A stretch of 5,570 bases of DNA from contig JAPPFQ010000582.1 in NCBI GenBank assembly GCA_028875135.1, forward strand, positions 1 to 5,570, given 5' to 3'. The notes beneath the pieces are model-generated. The model had not been told where the DNA came from. It ran no database searches and saw nothing but the letters and a program-made list of their open reading frames with translations. Below, piece by piece: positions 1 through 4,368 of this stretch. Position 1 is the stretch's first letter. Each line of letters begins with the position of its first letter. Position numbers and translations under genes: made by a program. Source of the stretch: Acidobacteriota bacterium (GTDB lineage: Bacteria; Acidobacteriota; Terriglobia; Versatilivoradales; Versatilivoraceae).

Positions 1-380
1 GTTGGATGCACCGGTTCCGTCGCCTGCGGCCGGGAGTGGCGGAACTCAATGCACGCTCGGTGCTGCACTTCGATCGCACCAGCGGAGAATGGCTGCTCCG
101 TTGCCCTGGCACAGTCGAGGCGGATCTCTATACCGACGTCGCCGAACTGGAAATATGGCGGCAGCCCAATCCGGCGGGGCGCCCGCTCCTGATCGTCGGT
201 TCCGACCCGGTGCCGGAGGACGCGCCGAAGACTGCGCCATGTTGCAAGTTATTCTGCGAGACCTTCGGCATCGAATACGCCTTTGTGCCCGATACCAGCC
301 ACCTCCTGCAACTCGAGGAGCCGGAGCAGTGCTTTGCTCTGTTCGACGCTTTCCTCGCCGACAACGAGGTCGCCACATGA
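1..380 (+). CDS. Alpha/beta-hydrolase fold protein, C-terminal part (5' end outside window)
   Basis: The reading frame is open to the left edge (first full codon at 3-5, TGG) and ends at TGA 378-380, so only the last ~125 residues are seen and the true start is missing. Numbering from the Met codon at 6, the segment LLIVGSDP (61-68) looks like the strand that carries the acidic residue of the hydrolase triad, with Asp67 the candidate. VPDTSHLLQLEEPEQ (94-108) looks like the loop and helix that carry the catalytic histidine, with His99 the candidate, followed by a terminal helix ending in FDAFL. This acid-strand, GH/SH-histidine and final-helix order is typical of alpha/beta hydrolases (Pfam Abhydrolase families). 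The nucleophile elbow would lie upstream and cannot be checked. The substrate is unknown; esterase, C-C hydrolase or lipase-like activity are all possible. Family assignment is fairly secure, function is not. Confidence 0.75.
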   Translation, partial: WMHRFRRLRPGVAELNARSVLHFDRTSGEWLLRCPGTVEADLYTDVAELEIWRQPNPAGRPLLIVGSDPVPEDAPKTAPCCKLFCETFGIEYAFVPDTSHLLQLEEPEQCFALFDAFLADNEVAT

Positions 381-411
381 CAGAGCTGCGCAATTACCTG
401 ACGCAATAGTC

Positions 412-441
412 AACGCGCCTGGCGTGGGGCGGCGTTTCTTT
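412..441 (+). terminator. Weak candidate terminator after the hydrolase gene
   Basis: AACGC at 412-416 can pair with GCGTT at 432-436, followed by a short T-rich stretch (TTTCTTT, 435-441). It lies about 30 bases after the hydrolase stop codon. The stem is only 5 bp with a 15-base loop, so this is a suggestion and not a firm call. Confidence 0.2.
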
Positions 442-743
442 GGAGAGGCAGTGCTTTCCCGAACGGGTGCTTCCTATTCGCCGCATTCGCGGCTGGGTTG
501 GCGCGAACCCATACGACCCCGGGTTGACACCTCCGTCGGCCAGAGGACGCCGCCTTCTCTGCCAAACGCAACTTCTCCCAGGCTTCTCCTGGCTCCCCCG
601 GCAGGCGACCCTGAGCCGCAGCTACGCTGCTCTATAAGGATGGCTTTTAAGGAGGGGTTTGCCGGGTAACCCACGTCAACCGCAGCTTCGCAGCTCTCTC
701 TTAATCCACAACGCTGCCCCAGGACAAGATTGTTCAATTGGGT

Positions 744-767
744 ATCCCCGGGCTCCTGCCCGGGGAT
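744..767. repeat. Perfect 10-bp palindromic stem-loop
   Basis: ATCCCCGGGC (744-753) and GCCCGGGGAT (758-767) are exact reverse complements around the 4-base loop TCCT. The stem is very GC-rich and is not followed by a T run, so it is a poor intrinsic terminator. It could be a REP-like intergenic repeat, a leader structure for the downstream oxidoreductase or a protein-binding site. The pairing is seen directly; the role is unknown. Confidence 0.7.
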
Positions 768-770
768 TCA

Positions 771-831
771 AGTGGAGCCGCGAAGCGGTGCCAGCAGGGA
801 GCCGTGGGCGTCAGCCGGGGTTGTGCCCGGC
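771..831. repeat. Composite of short inverted repeats, possible decayed REP-like element
   Basis: Directly after the perfect palindrome come two more small stems: CCGC 778-781 with GCGG 785-788 (loop GAA), and GCCGGG 814-819 with CCCGGC 826-831 (loop GTTGTG). Between them, GTGGGCGTCAGCC (804-816) looks like one arm plus loop of a hairpin whose second arm has diverged. The mixture resembles the mosaic intergenic palindromes seen in several large environmental bacterial genomes. That resemblance is from memory and was not searched. Confidence 0.4.
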
Positions 832-859
832 ACGAGCCATTGGTAGAATTCCCCAGCCT

Positions 860-2425
860 ATGTCCGAACCAACCTCCTCCACTCGCTCCCAGCCTCAGGC
901 AGTTGTGCCTATGAGCACGCGTCTGCGCGTTGCCCTGGAGCTGCTGTTCGGCCTGCGTCCCGCCGACCTGCAGACAGCCAGGATCTACGCCGACGCACAG
1001 TTTGCCGGCCACTCCCTTGTGGTCAGGTGGGCGAAGCTGGTGGGGTGGGCCTGGCAACAGATGTGGGTCACCATCCCGGACGCCGACCGGGATCTCGTCA
1101 TCGAAGGCAAGATCTCCAGAACGCCCATGTGGTTGATCGACGCCAATCCCCTGGCCAACCACCCCTGGGCGAGCGACCCTTCGGCCCGCCTGCCGCAGCA
1201 GGTCGATACGGTGGTGATCGGCGCCGGTTTCACGGGTGCGGCCGTGGCCTATCACTGGGCTCGCAGGTGTTCCGAGGACCGGCCTTTGCTGGTGCTGGAG
1301 ATGGACGATCCAGCCAGCGGCAGTTCGGGCCGCAACGAGGGGCTGGTGGTGATGGGCCGCTACTTCAAGTATGTCTACGACACCGTGTTGGAAGGACTGC
1401 CGAGGCTGCGTCCCGATCTGGAACGGGACCAGCGGCAGCGCCTGGCCGGTCAATTCGCCCGGGTCTATTGCGCAGCGGCCTACCGCAACGCCGAAATGAT
1501 CGAGAAGACCATTCGGAGCGAGGGCTTCGACTGCGACTATTCGCGCTCGGGCTGGGTTCAGGGCCAGGATGCCCTGGGGCAGGATGCCCTGGCGGCGTCG
1601 GTGAAGATGGCCGTCGAAACCGGTTTCACCGACTGGACTTCCATCGGTCCCGAGGAGGTCCTGGAGCGCAGCGGGATGCGGGTGGATCATCCGGCCGGGT
1701 ATTCGCGGGCGGCGGCTTCCTGGCACCCGGCCAAGTGGGTCTGGTGTCTGCTGGGAGCGGCGCTCCAAAAGCCGAGCGTGGACTTGATTACCCGAACGCG
1801 GGTGACCGGCGTCGAGGACGAGGGAGAACTCTATCGCGTGTCCACGACCCGAGGCTCCCTATTGACCCGGCACGTGGTTTATGCCACAGAGTCCTACACT
1901 CCCAGGATTTATCCGCCGCTGCATGACTGCATCCTGCCCATGCAGCAGCAGGCAGCCAGCGGCGAGGGCGGGCCCGAAAACATGAAGCCCCACGTGGGGA
2001 TCAGCGGCTCCTGGTACTTTGCCGGACGCTACGCCCGCCGGGTCCTTTTCGGTTCGGGCGGCCCCCGGGTTCGGGATCGGGAGGCAGGGCGCAACCAGCC
2101 CTCCCGATTCCTCACCCGGTTCGTGGCGGCGGAGATGAAGAAGCAATTCGGTCCCTTTCGGCTCCGCATGGCCAACGAGTGGAGCGGCACCGTGAGCTAT
2201 ACCCCGGATGAATACCCGATCGTCGGACTCCTGGACGGAAAGCGCCGTCACATCATCGGCGGAATGGCCGGCTCGGGAAGCGGGGTGTCTTTCAACGGCG
2301 GCCGCTGCATCGCCAACCGCATCCTGGGCCTGGACGACGAGCCCGACGACTATCCCCCCGCCTACTTCGCTCCCAGCCGCCTCATTGATCCCGCCCGACA
2401 CACCTGGCCGGAGATCGAGGAGTAG
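860..2425 (+). CDS. FAD-dependent oxidoreductase, DadA/DAO (glycine/D-amino acid oxidase-like) family
   Basis: A 521-residue protein from ATG 860 to TAG 2423-2425. An N-terminal Rossmann motif GAGFTG (residues 121-126) follows a hydrophobic strand VDTVVI. The second strand ends at Glu147 (LLVLEMDD), the usual contact for the adenosine ribose of FAD. ASGSSGRNEG (152-161) is the signature that follows in DAO-family flavoenzymes. Near the C-terminus, TVSYTPDEYPIVG (444-456) and GGMAGSGSG (467-475) match the conserved closing FAD-binding part. Such enzymes oxidise the C-N bond of an amino acid or N-methylated amine, passing electrons to oxygen or a carrier; the substrate here is unknown. No signal peptide is evident. 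The start is uncertain: ATG 860 has no clear Shine-Dalgarno, ATG 911 (Met18) is equally weak, and ATG 1127 (Met90) would give a more usual core. Residues 21-88 have GC-rich third positions like the rest of the gene and are probably translated, favouring 860 or 911. Starts before 860 would run through hairpin DNA and are unlikely. Confidence 0.88.
   Translation: MSEPTSSTRSQPQAVVPMSTRLRVALELLFGLRPADLQTARIYADAQFAGHSLVVRWAKLVGWAWQQMWVTIPDADRDLVIEGKISRTPMWLIDANPLANHPWASDPSARLPQQVDTVVIGAGFTGAAVAYHWARRCSEDRPLLVLEMDDPASGSSGRNEGLVVMGRYFKYVYDTVLEGLPRLRPDLERDQRQRLAGQFARVYCAAAYRNAEMIEKTIRSEGFDCDYSRSGWVQGQDALGQDALAASVKMAVETGFTDWTSIGPEEVLERSGMRVDHPAGYSRAAASWHPAKWVWCLLGAALQKPSVDLITRTRVTGVEDEGELYRVSTTRGSLLTRHVVYATESYTPRIYPPLHDCILPMQQQAASGEGGPENMKPHVGISGSWYFAGRYARRVLFGSGGPRVRDREAGRNQPSRFLTRFVAAEMKKQFGPFRLRMANEWSGTVSYTPDEYPIVGLLDGKRRHIIGGMAGSGSGVSFNGGRCIANRILGLDDEPDDYPPAYFAPSRLIDPARHTWPEIEE
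1562..1591 (+). repeat. In-frame 15-bp tandem duplication inside the oxidoreductase gene
   Basis: GGCCAGGATGCCCTG (1562-1576) is followed at once by GGGCAGGATGCCCTG (1577-1591), 14 of 15 bases identical. It encodes the pentapeptide GQDAL twice (residues 235-244). The frame is kept, so the protein is simply five residues longer. It lies in the substrate-domain part of the enzyme, between the N- and C-terminal FAD-binding segments. Confidence 0.85.
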
Positions 2426-2446
2426 GGGCAACCCTTGTGGTTGCCC
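2426..2446. terminator. Perfect 8-bp hairpin between convergent genes, terminator or intergenic palindrome
   Basis: GGGCAACC (2426-2433) and GGTTGCCC (2439-2446) pair perfectly around the loop CTTGT. The stem starts on the base after the oxidoreductase stop codon and sits in the 65-base gap before the end of the convergent dehydrogenase gene. A symmetric stem here could end transcription from both sides, but neither flank has a T run, so a Rho-independent role is doubtful. A multi-copy palindromic repeat is the main alternative. Confidence 0.55.
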
Positions 2447-2490
2447 GACTGTTCTCCCGCCCCGGCATTCGGCGCCGTTCTCTCGGCAAT

Positions 2491-3465
2491 CTATTGATCG
2501 ACCCGGTAGATCGGATCGAGCCCCCGCGCCACCCGGTCCAGGTTTTCTGCCGCCATGGCGGCGCGGCGCTCGGCCGTCTCCTGGGTCTGGCCGGCGATGT
2601 GGGGCGCCGCCACCACGTTGGGAAGCTGGAGCAGCGGGGAATCCGGATCCACCGGCTCCTCGGCGAAAACATCCAGGCCGGCCCCGGCCAACTGCTTGTC
2701 GATCAGGGCCGCATAGAGGGCTTCCTGGTCCACCAGGGCTCCTCGAGCCACGTTGATGAGGTAGGCGGCAGGCTTCATGAGACGGAGCCGGCGCGCATCG
2801 ATGGTATGCCGGGTTTCCCGATTGAGATGGAGGTGTAGCGAGAGGTAGTCGCTGTGAGCGATCATCTCGTCCAGTTGGTCGGGTCCGCCCACGAAATCGA
2901 CTCCCAGCTCCTCCTGCTCCTCCCGGGAGACGGATCGGATGTCAATGGCCGAAATCTTCATTGAGAAGCTCTTGGCCCGTCGCGCCAGCTCGATGGCGCT
3001 GGCGCCGAAGCCCACCAGGCCCAGCCGCCGGTTTTCCAGCTCCAGCCCCCTGGGTCTGCCCACCACCCGGTCCCGCAGGAGCGCCTGGGCTTCCGGCCAG
3101 CGGCGGGACACCATCATCATGAGCATCAGGGCGCATTCGGCCAGGGACACGGCGCTGGAGCCGCCGGGAGTGTTGGCGACCGGGATCCGCCTCTCACGCC
3201 AGTAGTCCACGTCGAAGTGGTCGAATCCGGTGCTGACCAGTTGCCAGAGCTTGACCGAACCGGCCAGGTGATCGGCCAGCGGCTTCTTGTCCTTGGGACC
3301 GCCCAGGTCCAACACGGCGTCCACTCCCTGCAATTGTGGCGCCGGGTCCTGTTTGGGGTCGAAACGGACAACCTGGTGACGGGGGGCGATCAACTTCATT
3401 GCCTCCTCCTCCCAAAAGTCGGGAGGGGGCGTGGCAAGCAAGAGAACCTTGATTGAGGGAGCCAT
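2491..3465 (-). CDS. D-isomer-specific 2-hydroxyacid dehydrogenase (NAD-dependent)
   Basis: A 324-residue cytosolic enzyme, the normal length for this family (D-lactate, glyoxylate/hydroxypyruvate and phosphoglycerate dehydrogenase relatives), which interconverts 2-keto acids and D-2-hydroxyacids with NAD(P)H. The substrate-binding part spans roughly residues 1-105 and 290-324, around the nucleotide-binding domain. The catalytic set is complete: Arg241 in NVARGALVD, Glu270 in DVFAEEP and His289 in APHIAGQ. VSTGFDHFDVDY (77-88) is the usual substrate-loop region. The Rossmann motif reads GFGASA (152-157), so the third glycine is Ala157. Asp175 at the end of the next strand favours NAD over NADP. 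ATG 3465 is supported by a strong Shine-Dalgarno 8 bases upstream. It converges on the oxidoreductase and lies 145 bases downstream of the toxin gene on the same strand, far enough for its own promoter. Exact substrate unknown. Confidence 0.92.
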   Translation of the reverse strand: MAPSIKVLLLATPPPDFWEEEAMKLIAPRHQVVRFDPKQDPAPQLQGVDAVLDLGGPKDKKPLADHLAGSVKLWQLVSTGFDHFDVDYWRERRIPVANTPGGSSAVSLAECALMLMMMVSRRWPEAQALLRDRVVGRPRGLELENRRLGLVGFGASAIELARRAKSFSMKISAIDIRSVSREEQEELGVDFVGGPDQLDEMIAHSDYLSLHLHLNRETRHTIDARRLRLMKPAAYLINVARGALVDQEALYAALIDKQLAGAGLDVFAEEPVDPDSPLLQLPNVVAAPHIAGQTQETAERRAAMAAENLDRVARGLDPIYRVDQ

Positions 3466-3473
3466 AAGATGAA

Positions 3474-3479
3474 CCTCCT
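3474..3479 (-). promoter_or_regulatory. Ribosome binding site of the 2-hydroxyacid dehydrogenase
   Basis: AGGAGG on the minus strand, a full match to the Shine-Dalgarno consensus, ends 8 bases before the ATG at 3465. It fixes the start codon and is much stronger than the site in front of the oxidoreductase. Confidence 0.85.
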
Positions 3480-3573
3480 GGTTGGCTGGTCTAACGAGAC
3501 GACGTCACAGACCGGCAAGCGATGAAGGGAAAAGAGAGATCCAAGAAGGGGCACGAGGGGATTTGTTGATTGG

Positions 3574-3595
3574 GGAGTAGGGACAACTGATTGTG
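3574..3595 (+). repeat. Possible partial copy of the sequence at the oxidoreductase stop codon
   Basis: GGAGTAGGGACAAC (3574-3587) matches GGAGTAGGGGCAAC (2419-2432) at 13 of 14 bases, and both are followed within three bases by TTGTG. The copy here lacks the second hairpin arm GGTTGCCC. It lies in the 145-base gap between toxin and dehydrogenase, where I see no gene and no convincing promoter. It may be a decayed copy of a repeat family or chance. Confidence 0.3.
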
Positions 3596-3610
3596 CTTCA
3601 ATTCCAAAGT

Positions 3611-4024
3611 CTACAATTGCGAAGCCGGGTCCTCCAATAGCGTTACCCCATCCAGGCGCGCCACTTTCCGGTCGAAGGTACACAAAGTGTCCGCTCCCGC
3701 CCGTCTTGCGGCCGCCGCAATCATCAGGTCGGAAAACCCGGCGCCGCCCCGACGATAGCTCACGGCGGCGCGGGCCACGTCGTCGGCCGCCTCGACCACA
3801 AGGGCTTCGGTGGCGACCAGGTTCCCGAGCACCGTTGCAATCCGGTCACGGGAAAATCCGTAGCCCCGTCTCAATACCCATACCAGTTCGACAATCACCT
3901 CGCGGCAGACGAAACCCGGCCGTTCAGTCGTCAACCCTTCCAACAGCATACGGGCAGCCGTTGCCTGCCTCGCGTCGTCCGCCACCAGGTAGCGGATCAG
4001 GACCTTGGTATCGAGCGCAATCAC
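3611..4024 (-). CDS. vapC: PIN-domain ribonuclease toxin, VapC type
   Basis: A 137-residue single PIN-domain protein, the size expected of VapC toxins, which are Mg2+-dependent RNases cutting tRNA or other RNA to stop translation. The acidic active-site residues are all present: Asp5 (IALDTKVLIRYL), Glu46 (VIVELVWVL), Asp99 (GFSDLMIAAAA) and Asp118 (TFDRK). The usual DTN motif after the first strand is DTK here, with Lys6 replacing the conserved Asn. It begins with GTG at 4022-4024, overlapping the antitoxin stop as GTGA, so translation is probably coupled. A purine-rich GAGGGGG (4035-4041) about 10 bases upstream can act as Shine-Dalgarno. Toxin activity is inferred from family and gene pairing. 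Confidence 0.9.
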   Translation of the reverse strand: MIALDTKVLIRYLVADDARQATAARMLLEGLTTERPGFVCREVIVELVWVLRRGYGFSRDRIATVLGNLVATEALVVEAADDVARAAVSYRRGGAGFSDLMIAAAARRAGADTLCTFDRKVARLDGVTLLEDPASQL

Positions 4025-4254
4025 TCCTCGCCCGCCCCCTCGGCGACAGCCTGTTCCATTTCCTCCAGTGTCAGGGGCGGACCGTCGTGTTTCAATGCTC
4101 CAAAAAGTCGCCCGATGGGACGCACGGGCAAGATCCGGACATCATTGTCCAGAATGACATAGCGTACGCGGTCTCCAGTCTTGACACCGAGTGCCTGTCG
4201 CACGGACTTAGGCAGTGTCGTCTGTCCTTTTGACGTGATTGCAGATTGGACCAT
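4021..4254 (-). CDS. vapB: AbrB/SpoVT-type antitoxin, VapB family
   Basis: A 77-residue protein. Residues 3-45 form the swapped-hairpin AbrB DNA-binding domain: SAITSKGQTTLPKSVRQALGV gives the characteristic strand, the SKGQ turn, the LPK/VR helix and the GDRV strand. The acidic, Leu/Glu-rich tail (about 46-77, with LTLEEMEQAV and the terminal GEE) is where such antitoxins wrap and block the PIN active site. It should neutralise the toxin encoded directly downstream and repress the shared promoter, as is usual for these pairs. ATG 4254 is the only good start: upstream in frame there is no ATG before a stop at 4285-4287. An AAGGA (4269-4273) lies 14 bases upstream, further than ideal. Function is inferred from domain and arrangement. 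Confidence 0.92.
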   Translation of the reverse strand: MVQSAITSKGQTTLPKSVRQALGVKTGDRVRYVILDNDVRILPVRPIGRLFGALKHDGPPLTLEEMEQAVAEGAGEE

Positions 4255-4283
4255 GGAAAATACCGAATTCCTTACTTCAATTA

Positions 4284-4312
4284 ACTATGCCTTACCTGTT
4301 GAAAAAAAGCAA
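4284..4312 (-). promoter_or_regulatory. Candidate promoter of the toxin-antitoxin operon
   Basis: On the minus strand, TTGCTT (4307-4312) and CATAGT (4284-4289) are spaced by exactly 17 bases and sit about 30 bases before the antitoxin ATG. They match the consensus at 3 and 4 of 6 positions. The surrounding 4254-4315 stretch is clearly AT-richer than the genes on either side, including a run of seven T. GTAAGG occurs twice here, which could be part of an operator for the AbrB-type antitoxin. Confidence 0.4.
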
Positions 4313-4368
4313 GGACTCTGGGCCGGATCCAAATCCCGGTTCGCTGGGCCCCCGCTCCGGGTTGCGAA
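4313..4368. other. Short gap downstream of the acyl-CoA synthetase, no clear terminator
   Basis: This is the region between the synthetase stop codon and the toxin-antitoxin promoter. CCCGG and CCGGG arms (around 4336-4340 and 4356-4360) could form only a 5-bp stem with a large loop and no T run on the minus strand. I see no gene in it. Confidence 0.3.

Larger units (their letters stand above)
381..859. other. Intergenic tract of about 480 bases, rich in short stem-loops, no convincing gene
   Basis: No reading frame here looks like a protein gene; the open frames encode low-complexity Pro/Arg/Ser-rich peptides without recognisable motifs. Several short perfect stems are visible: CCAGG 578-582 with CCTGG 588-592; GCAGC 618-622 with GCTGC 626-630 (3-base loop); GGGTT 655-659 with AACCC 668-672. 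The strongest stem, 744-767, is listed separately. CGCAGCT occurs twice back to back at 681-695. A Shine-Dalgarno-like AAGGAGG near 649-655 has no usable start at proper spacing: a TTG at 659 is too close and opens a non-coding-looking frame. A TTGACA at 524-529 has no matching -10 box 16-18 bases downstream. The tract may hold the oxidoreductase promoter and leader, decayed repeats or an unannotated RNA; none can be proven. Confidence 0.5.

Noticed and set aside
524..529. TTGACA as a -35 box for the oxidoreductase
   Set aside because: No reasonable -10 box at 16-18 bases, and the site is over 300 bases from the start codon.
283..669. Open frames running from the hydrolase end into the intergenic tract, including one at 440-637
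   Set aside because: No domain or convincing ribosome site and Pro/Arg/Ser-rich composition. They may be repeat-derived, but I cannot support a gene.
659..859. Upstream extension of the oxidoreductase frame to a TTG at 659
   Set aside because: The Shine-Dalgarno-like AAGGAGG sits almost on the TTG, the encoded peptide has no family resemblance, and the stretch is occupied by perfect hairpins.
734..1768. Long open frame antisense to the oxidoreductase (344 codons)
   Set aside because: It mirrors a well-supported gene in GC-rich DNA. The peptide is His/Arg/Gly/Pro-rich with no motif.
1027..1926. Overlapping 299-codon frame inside the oxidoreductase
   Set aside because: Arg/Gly-rich shadow of the real gene, with no recognisable domain.
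3466..3610. Promoter for the 2-hydroxyacid dehydrogenase in the gap after the toxin gene
   Set aside because: Pairs such as TTGCCG/GTTAGA at 17 bases match the consensus too poorly to report.
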